Shown: positions 56,667-64,000 of the stretch, one piece after another
Layout of the letters: the number at the start of each line of letters is the position of its first letter
Position numbering within the stretch: position 1 is the first letter of the stretch
Assembly: GCF_008831125.1 (NCBI RefSeq)
Contig: NZ_WBKA01000002.1
Location: 186,001 to 250,000, forward strand
Reading direction: 5' to 3'
DNA length: 64,000 nt
From: Pseudoclavibacter caeni
GTDB lineage: Bacteria; Actinomycetota; Actinomycetes; Actinomycetales; Microbacteriaceae
The notes under the pieces: generated by a model
What the model was told of the DNA's origin: nothing
The model's database searches: none
The model's input: only the letters and a program-made list of their open reading frames with translations
Program-made: the position numbers and the translations under genes

Positions 56667-56672
56667 GCCGAC

Positions 56673-56678
56673 AGCGTA
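56673..56678 (-). promoter_or_regulatory. -10 element of rarA (leaderless)
   Basis: TACGCT on the minus strand ends 6 nt before the rarA ATG, with no Shine-Dalgarno sequence, so the mRNA probably starts at the ATG. Confidence 0.5.
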
Positions 56679-56723
56679 GCCGCCGGCACCCACATCCAGG
56701 CATGCCCGCATGCCACCGGCGGC

Positions 56724-56729
56724 TAGACT
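56724..56729 (+). promoter_or_regulatory. -10 element of the DUF349 gene
   Basis: TAGACT, 67 bp before the GTG at 56797, divergent from the rarA promoter. The -35 is unclear. Confidence 0.45.
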
Positions 56730-56796
56730 GGAACCGCACGTCGCACGCCCCGCGCGTCGCGTGCCGCACTTCCATGCACGGATTCCGAGGAGAGTC

Positions 56797-58032
56797 GTGA
56801 GCGAGACACACCAGCACCAGTTCGGGCGCGCCGATGACGAGGGCAACGTCTACCTGACCACCGCCGACGGCGAGCGGTGGGTGGGCCAGTACCCGGGCAC
56901 CCCCGAGGAGGCCCTCGGATTCTACGAGCGCAAGTATCAGGACCTCGCCGGACAGGTCAGCCTCGCCGAGCAGCGCGCCCGCGGCGGCGCGAAGGCCAAG
57001 GACATGCGCAAGAGCGTGCAGACCCTGCGCGAGGCACTCACCGAGCCCGCCGTCGTCGGCGACGTGGCCGCCCTCACCGCCCGGGTCGACGCCCTCGCCG
57101 CGAAAGTGGACGATCTGGACGCCGCGCAGCGTCAGCAGTCGGCCGAGGCCGTCATCCGCGCCGGCGAGGAGCGCGAGGCGATCGTCGCCGAGATCGAGCG
57201 ACTCGCCGCCACGCCCGCCGAGCAGATCCGTTGGAAGGACGTGCACGCGAAGGTCGAGGAGATCTTCGGCCGCTGGAAGGAGCACCAGCGCACCACCGCC
57301 CGCCTGCCGAAGGCGCAGGCCGATGCACTGTGGAACCGCTTCAAGCACGCCCGCCGCACGCTCGAGGACGGCCGCCGCGCGTTCTTCGCCCAGCTCGACG
57401 AGCACCACAAAGAGGCCAAGCGCATCAAGCAGGAGCTCATCGCCGAGGCCCAGCGCCTCGCCGAGCAGGCCGAGCCGCGCGTCAACGACTACCGCGCGCT
57501 GCTCGACCGGTGGAAGGCCGCCGGCCGCGCCGGCGCGAAGGTCGACGACCGGCTGTGGGAGCAGTTCAAGGCCGCCGGCGACGCCGTGTTCGCCAAGAAG
57601 CACGAGCAGGACGCCCTCACCGACGCCGAGTACCGCGAGAACCTCACTCAGAAGGAGGCGCTGCTCGTCAAGGCCGAGGCCCTGCTGCCCGTGACCGACT
57701 GGCGCAGCGCCCGGGCGAGCCTGCGTCACATCCAGGACGAGTGGGATGCGATCGGCCGTGTGCCGCGCGAGAGCGTGCGCACCGTCGAGGGCCGGCTGCG
57801 CGCGGTGGAGGACGCCGTGCGCGAGGCCGAGGAACGCAGCTGGAAGAAGTCGGACACCAGCCGCACGGAGCGTGCGACCGGACTCGCCCAGCAGTTGCAG
57901 GAGAGCATCGCCGATCTGCAGCGCCAGCTCGACGAGGCGAAGGCCTCCGGCAACGACCTGAAGGCAGCCGACCTGCAGGGGAAGATCGACACCCAGCGCG
58001 GATGGCTGCGCGCCACCGGCGTCGAGGGGTGA
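56797..58032 (+). CDS. DUF349 domain protein
   Basis: A 411-aa, highly charged helical protein made of repeated DUF349 units of about 70 residues (for example [57 protein letters not shown]) followed by a C-terminal coiled coil ([20 protein letters not shown]). The GTG start follows GAGGAG closely. Such a gene lies between rarA and relA in many actinobacteria; no biochemical function is established that I know of. Confidence 0.88.
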   Translation: MSETHQHQFGRADDEGNVYLTTADGERWVGQYPGTPEEALGFYERKYQDLAGQVSLAEQRARGGAKAKDMRKSVQTLREALTEPAVVGDVAALTARVDALAAKVDDLDAAQRQQSAEAVIRAGEEREAIVAEIERLAATPAEQIRWKDVHAKVEEIFGRWKEHQRTTARLPKAQADALWNRFKHARRTLEDGRRAFFAQLDEHHKEAKRIKQELIAEAQRLAEQAEPRVNDYRALLDRWKAAGRAGAKVDDRLWEQFKAAGDAVFAKKHEQDALTDAEYRENLTQKEALLVKAEALLPVTDWRSARASLRHIQDEWDAIGRVPRESVRTVEGRLRAVEDAVREAEERSWKKSDTSRTERATGLAQQLQESIADLQRQLDEAKASGNDLKAADLQGKIDTQRGWLRATGVEG

Positions 58033-58364
58033 CCATCACCTCCCAAGAGCGCTGACCGTCGGCTGAGGGCCTGAGGCCATTCACGGTCTGCGGTCGCGGG
58101 GCGGCAGGCTCAGGGGCAGCCGCGGGAAGGCGGGCGCAGGAGAGGGAACCGGCGCACGGGTGGTGGGCCGGCTCTCGACGTACGCGATTGCACACCACGT
58201 CGACGTCAGCAGGCCCGCGCCTGAACCCCGCGCTCCCCGAGTCGCAGCAGTCGTTCAGGCCCGAGCCCGCACCGTCTGTTCCACACGGGTCGGCGCCGGT
58301 CTGCCTCCTCCACAGCGGAGCCGCCCGGGCTGCGCGTGTCGAGGCCCCACCGCAGCATCGAGAC
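58033..58364. other. Region between the DUF349 and AbiEi-like genes
   Basis: GC-rich sequence with no terminator or promoter I can support. The downstream frame stays open back to 58188, but conserved-looking sequence begins only after 58365. Confidence 0.4.
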
Positions 58365-59108
58365 ATGCACCGAGACGACCCCGCCCACGACCCCACGAAC
58401 CCCATCGACACGATGGCCGCCCTGGCCACGGCGTTCACTCCGCTCGAGCGGGCGGCGCTGCAGGAGCACGGTCTGCTGCACCCCGTCGGCGAGCGCCATC
58501 TGCCGGTCGGCTGGGCAGTGACTCCTGAGGTGCGGGCGGCGACGCTCCCCCTGCTGGCGCCGACGCTGGTCTGGTCCGGACGCACCGCCGCCTGGATCTG
58601 GACCGGCATCGGTCCGCTCCCTCCCCCGGAGGTCACCCGCATCGACGAGCCACGTGCCAGAGCGCACACAGCTTCCGCAGCGGCACCGCGCACCGGAACG
58701 CACTCCGGGACAGGAACACGACCGCAGGATCACGCACCCCGGCCGGGAACGCCACGCTCTCCTCGCACCGCGGAGACGCACCCGCAGCTGTCCGAGCGCG
58801 CGATGCTCGTGCGTCGACGTCGGATGGCCACCGCAGACGTCGCCCGGCTCGGGAATGTCGTGGTCACCACGCCCGGTCGCACCGTCCGGGATCTCGCCGT
58901 CGACTTCCGCGACGCCCGGGACGCGGTGCGTCTGGACGCGCTTGCCGGGCGACATCGGGACGCGGTGACCCGCACCGCCCGGGTGCTGCGGTTCGTGGGG
59001 CTGTCAGCCGCCGCGACGCGCCTGCAGCAGGCGCTGCTCACCGCGCAGCGGACCACGGCCTCCGTGCGACGGGGACGGGCGCCGTTGACGGCACGCCATC
59101 CGACCTGA
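58365..59108 (+). CDS. AbiEi-like hypothetical protein
   Basis: A 247-aa protein. Segments FTPLERAALQEHGLLHPVGE, LVWSGRTAAWIWTG, RMATADVARLGNVVVTTPGR and TVRDLAVDFRDARDAVRLDA resemble the AbiEi antitoxin-like / DUF559-associated proteins common in actinobacteria. These have a SxxTAAxLWG-like motif and the TPxRTVxDLA motif. A ~55-residue low-complexity insertion (about 95-145) interrupts it. The start is uncertain: ATG 58365 or 58413. No partner toxin gene is adjacent; relA converges 45 bp away. Confidence 0.5.
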   Translation: MHRDDPAHDPTNPIDTMAALATAFTPLERAALQEHGLLHPVGERHLPVGWAVTPEVRAATLPLLAPTLVWSGRTAAWIWTGIGPLPPPEVTRIDEPRARAHTASAAAPRTGTHSGTGTRPQDHAPRPGTPRSPRTAETHPQLSERAMLVRRRRMATADVARLGNVVVTTPGRTVRDLAVDFRDARDAVRLDALAGRHRDAVTRTARVLRFVGLSAAATRLQQALLTAQRTTASVRRGRAPLTARHPT

Positions 59109-59153
59109 CGGACGCCAACCCCGGCCTGACGACCCCGCCCCGCTGCAGGCCCG

Positions 59154-61415
59154 TCAGGCGTGCACGCGGTAGACGTCGTAGACGGCGTCGATGCGGCGCA
59201 CGGCGTTGAGGATGCGGTCGAGGTGCACGGTGTCGCCCATCTCGAACACGAACCGCGACAGCGCGAGCCGGTCGTCGGAGGTCTTCACCGACGCGGAGAG
59301 GATGTTCACATGATGCTCGGAGAGCACCCGCGTCACGTCACTGAGCAGCCCGGCGCGATCGAGCGCCTCGACCTGGATGTTCACGAGGAACACACTGCCG
59401 TGCGTCGGCGCCCACGACACCTCGACCATCCGGTCAGGCTGGTGCGCGAGCTCCTTGACGTTGCTGCAGTCCGACCGGTGCACCGACACGCCCGCGCCCC
59501 GGGTGATGAAGCCCACGATGTCGTCCCCGGGCACCGGGGTGCAGCACTTGGCGAGTTTGACGAGCACGCCCGACTGCCCGCGCACGAGCACGCCCGTGTC
59601 GCTGGTGGCCGTGTGCTGCTGCACCATCGAGTGCGGATGCGCCATGATGGGCAGCTCGCTGCCGCGGTCCCCGGTCTCCGCCGTGGCCTCGATGCGCTCC
59701 AGCACCGTCTGCGTCGACACATGCCCCTCGCCGAGCGCCGCGTACAGCGCGTCGATCGTCGGGTAGCCGAGCCCGGCGGTGATGCGCAGGAACGCCTCCT
59801 GGTCGCCGATCGCGTGCAGGGGGACGTGGTGCTTGCGCAGCGCGCGCTGCAGCGCCTCCTTGCCAGCCTCGATCGACTCGTCGCGGCGCTCCTTCGAGAA
59901 CCACTGGCGGATCTTCGCCTTCGCCCGCGGACTGGTCACGAACGTCAGCCAGTCCTTGCTCGGCCCGGCGTCCGCCGACCGAGAGGTGAGGATCTCGACG
60001 ACCTCGCCGCTGGAGAGCGGCGTGTCGAGGGGCACGAGCCGCCCGTTGACCTTCGCGCCCATCGCCCGGTGACCCACCTCGGTGTGGACGGCGTAGGCGA
60101 AGTCGATCGGGGTGGCCCCGGCGGGCAGCCCGATCACCTTGCCCTGCGGGGTGAAGACATAGACCTCCTTGGCGCCGATCTCGAATCGCAGAGAGTCGAG
60201 GAACTCCTGGGGATCCTTCGTGTCCGACTGCCAGTCGGAGAGATGCTGCAGCCAGACGAGCTCCTGGTTGATGCCCTTGCGGGCTCCCTCGTTGATGACG
60301 GGCTTGCCGCCCGCCGCCTTGTACAGCCAGTGGGCGGCCACACCGTACTCGGCCCGCTGGTGCATCTCGTAGGTGCGGATCTGGATCTCCACCGGCCGCC
60401 CGTCCGGCCCGATCACCGTGGTGTGCAGCGACTGGTAGAGGTTGAACTTCGGGATCGCGATGTAGTCCTTGAACCGCCCCGGGATCGGGCTCCACCTGGC
60501 GTGGATCGCACCGAGCGCGGCATAGCAGTCGCGGATCGAGTTGACGAGGATGCGGATGCCGACCAGATCGTAGATCTCGTCGAACTCGCGCCCCCGCACG
60601 ACCATCTTCTGGTAGACGGAGTAGTAGTCCTTCGAGCGGCCCATCACCTCGGCCTTGATCCGCTGCCGGCGCAGGTCCTCTTCGACCAGGCCGATCATCC
60701 GCTTCACATAGCTCTGCCGGGCAGGGGTGCGCTCTTTGACGAGCCGCACGATCTCGTCGTAGACCTTGGGGTGCACGGCCTTGAACGAGCGGTCCTCCAG
60801 CTCGTGCTGCAGGGCGCTGAGCCCCAGCCGTCGGGCGAGCGGCGCGTAGATCTCGAGCGTCTCACGGCCCTTGCGGGCGGCCTTCTCCGGGGGCACGTAC
60901 TTCCACGTGCGCGCGTTGTGCAGCCGGTCGGCGAGCTTGATGACGATCACGCGCACATCCCGCGCCATCGCGACGACCATCTTGCGCACGGTCTCGGCCT
61001 GAGCGCTGTCGCCGTACTTGACCTTGTCGAGCTTCGTGACCCCGTCGACGAGCATCGCGATCTCGGGTCCGAAGTCGCCGGTGAGCTGCTCGAGCGTGTA
61101 GTCGGTGTCCTCGACGGTGTCGTGCAGCAGCGCGGCGGCGATCACCACGCTGTTCGCCCCGAGGTCGGCGAGGATCTGCGCGACGGCGATCGGATGGATG
61201 ATGTACGGCTCGCCGCTCTGCCGCAGCTGCCCCTCATGCGCGCGGCGCGCGACGTCGTAGGCCCGCCGCACGACGGACACATCCTCGCGCGGATGATGCT
61301 TCCGCACGCTGGTGAGGAGCTGATCGAAGCTCTCGTCGATCGTCGAGGCGGGGCGCTTCAGCAGTCGGGGCAGCCCCATGCGTCGCGTCGTGGTCGGAGT
61401 CTGCGGGTCTGCCAT
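59154..61415 (-). CDS. relA: Bifunctional (p)ppGpp synthetase/hydrolase
   Basis: Long RSH enzyme of the stringent response. The 753 aa hold the HD hydrolase domain (His60, LLHDTVEDTDYTLEQL with H98-D99, KLADRLHNARTWKY), the synthetase domain (GRFKDYIAIPKFNLYQSLHT, RTYEMHQRAEYGVAAHW), TGS (YVFTPQGKVIGLPAGATPID) and ACT domains. All catalytic motifs of both activities appear intact. GGGAGG lies 8 nt before the ATG. It is downstream of secD-secF, the usual actinobacterial order, here without apt between. Confidence 0.97.
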   Translation of the reverse strand: MADPQTPTTTRRMGLPRLLKRPASTIDESFDQLLTSVRKHHPREDVSVVRRAYDVARRAHEGQLRQSGEPYIIHPIAVAQILADLGANSVVIAAALLHDTVEDTDYTLEQLTGDFGPEIAMLVDGVTKLDKVKYGDSAQAETVRKMVVAMARDVRVIVIKLADRLHNARTWKYVPPEKAARKGRETLEIYAPLARRLGLSALQHELEDRSFKAVHPKVYDEIVRLVKERTPARQSYVKRMIGLVEEDLRRQRIKAEVMGRSKDYYSVYQKMVVRGREFDEIYDLVGIRILVNSIRDCYAALGAIHARWSPIPGRFKDYIAIPKFNLYQSLHTTVIGPDGRPVEIQIRTYEMHQRAEYGVAAHWLYKAAGGKPVINEGARKGINQELVWLQHLSDWQSDTKDPQEFLDSLRFEIGAKEVYVFTPQGKVIGLPAGATPIDFAYAVHTEVGHRAMGAKVNGRLVPLDTPLSSGEVVEILTSRSADAGPSKDWLTFVTSPRAKAKIRQWFSKERRDESIEAGKEALQRALRKHHVPLHAIGDQEAFLRITAGLGYPTIDALYAALGEGHVSTQTVLERIEATAETGDRGSELPIMAHPHSMVQQHTATSDTGVLVRGQSGVLVKLAKCCTPVPGDDIVGFITRGAGVSVHRSDCSNVKELAHQPDRMVEVSWAPTHGSVFLVNIQVEALDRAGLLSDVTRVLSEHHVNILSASVKTSDDRLALSRFVFEMGDTVHLDRILNAVRRIDAVYDVYRVHA

Positions 61416-61450
61416 GCCGATCGCCTCCCGGATCAGGTGCCTGATGTCTC

Positions 61451-61456
61451 AGGATA
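61451..61456 (-). promoter_or_regulatory. -10 element of relA
   Basis: TATCCT on the minus strand, 36 bp before the ATG. The upstream copy of an 18-bp repeat (61478-61495) lies where a -35 or activator site would be. Confidence 0.4.
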
Positions 61457-61477
61457 CCGCGTCCGAGAGCCCGCCCC

Positions 61478-61557
61478 GACCGCACCGGCCGGGACAGGAT
61501 GTCACTGTGCCCGGAGTGCAGCAGAGAGATCCGGCCCCTGACCGCACCGGCCGGGAC
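61478..61557. repeat. Two 18-bp direct repeats between secF and relA
   Basis: GACCGCACCGGCCGGGAC occurs at 61478-61495 and identically at 61540-61557 (62 bp apart). Each contains the palindrome CCGGCCGG. They flank the space between the secF stop and the relA promoter. Confidence 0.8.
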
Positions 61558-61564
61558 GAGACGG

Positions 61565-62749
61565 TCACCGCCCCCGGGCGATCTCCCCCGCCTCGGGCCC
61601 GTTGCCGCCGTCCGCGGCCGACCCCTGGGCCCCGGCACCGGCATCCGCGTCGCCAGCATCCGTCTGGACGTTGCCGCCAACACCGGCATCCGCTCTGGCC
61701 GTCTCGGCAGCCTCGCTGACGGAGCCCGCAACGGCGCCGTCGGAGTCAGCGGCGCCCGCCTCATCCGTCACGGGACGGGCGGCGAGCACCTCGCCATCAT
61801 GCGCACGGATGTGCGACTCGCCCCGACGCAGCAGGGCGTACGTCGGTGCGGCGATGAAGATCGTCGAGTAGGCGCCGACGAGGATGCCGATGAACAGTGC
61901 CAGCGAGATGTCGCGCAGCGTGCCCGCACCGAGCAGGTACGCGCCGATGAACAGGATCGACCCGACCGGCAGCAGTGCCACCACGGTCGTGTTGATCGAG
62001 CGGATGAGGGTCTGGTTGACCGCGAGGTTCACCAGCTCACCGAACGTGCGCCGCCGCTGTTCGGTGTACCCGGCCGTGTTCTCGCGGATCTTGTCGAAGA
62101 CCACCACGGTGTCATACAGCGAGTAGCCGAGGATCGTGAGGAACCCGATCATGGCGGCGGGGGTGACCTCGAGACCGGTGGCCCCATAGACGCCCGCGGT
62201 CACGATCAGGTCATGCACGAGGCTCAGGATCGCCGCGAGCGACATCTTCCACGTGCGGAAGTAGATCGCCATCAGCACGCCAGCGAGCAGCAGGAAGATC
62301 ACGAGGCCGCGGACGGCCTGGGCGCTGACGTCCGACCCCCAGCTGGGATCGATGTACGACGCCGAGACATGATCGGCGGTCACCCCGTATGCGTCGGCGA
62401 GCTGTGCGGAGATCTGCTTGGACTCGTCCTCGCTGACCTGGTAGGTCTGCACGCGCACGGTGTCGCCGCCGATGATCGCGACCCTGGGCTCGCTCTCCGG
62501 ATCCTGCAGCACCGACTCGACCGCGTCACGACCGGTCTGCTCGTCGGGGCCGCTCACCTGGGTGACGCGGAACTCGCTGCCACCGGTGAACTCGATGCCC
62601 AGGTTGAAGCCGCCGCGCAGGATCGGCAGCACGATCGCGAGCAGCATCACCGCCCCGGCGAGGGCGTACCAGATCCGCCACCGGCCGATGAAGTCGATGG
62701 AGCGCCTGCCCGTGTGCAGGTCATAGCCAAGCTGTGAGAAGGCGGCCAT
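61565..62749 (-). CDS. secF: Protein translocase subunit SecF
   Basis: RND-type membrane partner of SecD that uses the proton gradient to aid Sec export. The 394 aa contain the first helix and GFNLGIEFTGGSEFRV, then five C-terminal helices with SLVHDLIVTAGVYGATGLEV and GYSLYDTVVVFDKIRENT. An Ala/Gly/Asp-rich cytoplasmic tail of about 75 residues follows. The ATG overlaps the secD stop by one base. Confidence 0.97.
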   Translation of the reverse strand: MAAFSQLGYDLHTGRRSIDFIGRWRIWYALAGAVMLLAIVLPILRGGFNLGIEFTGGSEFRVTQVSGPDEQTGRDAVESVLQDPESEPRVAIIGGDTVRVQTYQVSEDESKQISAQLADAYGVTADHVSASYIDPSWGSDVSAQAVRGLVIFLLLAGVLMAIYFRTWKMSLAAILSLVHDLIVTAGVYGATGLEVTPAAMIGFLTILGYSLYDTVVVFDKIRENTAGYTEQRRRTFGELVNLAVNQTLIRSINTTVVALLPVGSILFIGAYLLGAGTLRDISLALFIGILVGAYSTIFIAAPTYALLRRGESHIRAHDGEVLAARPVTDEAGAADSDGAVAGSVSEAAETARADAGVGGNVQTDAGDADAGAGAQGSAADGGNGPEAGEIARGR

Positions 62750-64000
62750 CAGTCCTGCTCCTTCCCGTCGTGATCCGCGGCTTCGGTGGCGGCATCCTCA
62801 CCCGCGGCGGCCGCGTCGTCGGCCTGCCCCGCCGCGGCGTCCGCCGCCGCAGGCGACTCACCATGCCGATGGTGCCGCCGCCGCTTCCGGCCCTCCTTCT
62901 CGGCCTTCGCGCGCCCCTCGGCCTCCCGCTTCGCGGCGGCCGCGCGCTCGGCCTCCCGCTCAGCGTACGCATCCACGTCGAAACCGGCCTCGCGGGCCTT
63001 GCGCTCGGCGATCGTCATCCGCCGCTCGGCCTCGCCGCGCGAGCGGCGGGCCCGCTTCGCCTTGCGGCCGGCCCGCTCGCCCTCGGGGTTCTCGACACGG
63101 CGGAACTGGCCGCGGCCGCGGTAGGCGGCGCCGAGGATGGCAGGGTTCAGCCCGGAGAACCGGTGCCCCTCGCCGAAGAAGCGGGTCGTCGCGAGCAGCT
63201 GCATCACGGGGTGGGTGAACAGCATGACCACGAGCAAGTCGACGAGCGTGGTGAGCCCCAGCGTGAACGCGAAGCCCTGGACGCTGCCGACGGCGAGCAC
63301 GTACAGCACGATCGCGGCCAGGAAGTTCACCGCGTCGGAAGCGAGGATCGTGCGCAGTGCGCGCTTCCAGCCGGTCTCGACGGCGGGGATGAGCGTGTGC
63401 CCGTCACGCAGCTCGTCTCTGATGCGCTCGAAGTACACGATGAACGAGTCGGCCGTGATGCCGATCGAGACGATCAGGCCGGTCACCCCGGCCAGCGACA
63501 GCCGGTAGCCCTCCTGCCACGACAGCAGGGTGACGAGCAGATAGGTCACGCCCGCGCCGATGACGAGGGACGCGATGGTCACGAATCCGAGCGCCCGGTA
63601 CTGGAACAGCGAGTAGACGACCACGAGCAGCAGGCCGATCGCGCCGGCGATGAGCCCGTAGACGAGCTGCTGGGTGCCGAGGGTCGGGGTGATCGTGTTC
63701 TGGCTCTGCACCGTGAAACTGATCGGCAGGGCGCCGTACTTCAGCTGGTCGGCCAGGGTCTGGGCGCTCTCCTGGGTGAACGACCCGGAGATCTGCGCCT
63801 TGCCGTCGGTGATGATCGCGTTCGAGGTCGGGGCGACGATGACCTGCCCGTCGAGTACGACCGCGAACCGGTTGGCGGGGCTCGACTGGCTGGTGAGATC
63901 CGAGGTGACGGTGTGGAACATCTCGGTGCCCACATCGTTAAACGCGATGTTGATCACCCAGTTGTTCGTCACCGTGCCGTTGGTGCCCTGCTCCTGACCG
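62749..64000 (-). CDS. secD: Protein translocase subunit SecD (C-terminal part)
   Basis: The start lies beyond base 64000; about 416 codons are visible. The frame at the edge reads GQEQGTNGTVTNNWVINIAF, typical of the periplasmic P1 domain. It is followed by NRFAVVLDGQVIVAPTSNA, DQLKYGALPISFTVQSQNTI and the membrane domain with GVTGLIVSIGITADSFIVYF. The C-terminal ~110 residues are a highly charged, Arg/Lys/Glu/Ala-rich cytoplasmic tail. It is coupled to secF. Confidence 0.97.
   Translation of the reverse strand, partial: GQEQGTNGTVTNNWVINIAFNDVGTEMFHTVTSDLTSQSSPANRFAVVLDGQVIVAPTSNAIITDGKAQISGSFTQESAQTLADQLKYGALPISFTVQSQNTITPTLGTQQLVYGLIAGAIGLLLVVVYSLFQYRALGFVTIASLVIGAGVTYLLVTLLSWQEGYRLSLAGVTGLIVSIGITADSFIVYFERIRDELRDGHTLIPAVETGWKRALRTILASDAVNFLAAIVLYVLAVGSVQGFAFTLGLTTLVDLLVVMLFTHPVMQLLATTRFFGEGHRFSGLNPAILGAAYRGRGQFRRVENPEGERAGRKAKRARRSRGEAERRMTIAERKAREAGFDVDAYAEREAERAAAAKREAEGRAKAEKEGRKRRRHHRHGESPAAADAAAGQADDAAAAGEDAATEAADHDGKEQD

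Overview
The window comes from a high-GC Actinomycetota, most likely a member of Micrococcales. The evidence is the actinobacterial backbone order metK-coaBC-rpoZ-gmk-pyrF-carBA-pyrC-pyrB-pyrR, then rlmN/nusB-efp-aro-mltG-ruvX-alaS-rpsD-rarA-relA-secF-secD, frequent GTG starts, ATGA/GTGA/TGATG gene junctions and several leaderless promoters. I cannot name the genus from sequence alone. Almost everything lies on the minus strand; only the glycosyltransferase at 12.8 kb, a DUF349 protein and an AbiEi-like protein lie on plus. I saw no tRNA, rRNA, insertion sequence, prophage or CRISPR.

Layout: (1) 0-12.5 kb is a pyrimidine operon (pyrR-pyrB-pyrC-membrane protein-carA-carB-pyrF) running into gmk, rpoZ, coaBC and metK. 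A short leader contains a PyrR-binding RNA hairpin that buries the pyrR ribosome binding site. A 59-nt tandem duplication has created a 20-codon ORF between pyrR and pyrB. PyrC lacks several canonical active-site residues. (2) 12.8-22.6 kb is an envelope-polysaccharide block: a GtrB/DPM-type glycosyltransferase (plus), and on minus a secreted, membrane-anchored BcsB-like protein, a GT-C membrane protein, a processive-type GT2 synthase fused to an N-terminal MshEN (candidate c-di-GMP-binding) domain, and a membrane GGDEF-EAL protein with all signature motifs intact. (3) 22.9-26.6 kb is an unusual cassette: Roadblock/LC7 protein, stand-alone protoglobin, TM-anchored coiled-coil protein, and a J-domain protein without a zinc finger. 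(4) 26.7-40.3 kb is a type IVa pilus locus: pilB, pilT, pilC, major pilin, two minor pilins, a 1,012-aa PilX-like protein with a large solenoid-like ectodomain, pilD, pilM, pilN, pilO. (5) 40.9-64 kb is the housekeeping block rlmN, nusB, efp, aroQ, a fused aroK-aroB, aroC, aroE, mltG, ruvX, alaS, two small membrane proteins, rpsD, rarA, DUF349, AbiEi-like, relA, secF, secD.

The most interesting region is the 12.8-40.3 kb surface-structure island placed between pyrR and the rlmN/nusB block, which are near neighbours in Streptomyces. It combines a retractile pilus, a polysaccharide synthase with a built-in candidate c-di-GMP sensor, an enzyme that could make and break c-di-GMP, and a heme-globin/Roadblock module. 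My inference is a c-di-GMP- and O2/redox-responsive attachment system in a monoderm bacterium; co-regulation is not shown by sequence.

Recurring oddities are long Ala/Ser/Gly/Thr-rich insertions or tails in core enzymes (PyrF, Gmk, AroE, RarA, AroK-AroB, RlmN, PilT, SecF) and a pilin gene of much lower GC than its surroundings.
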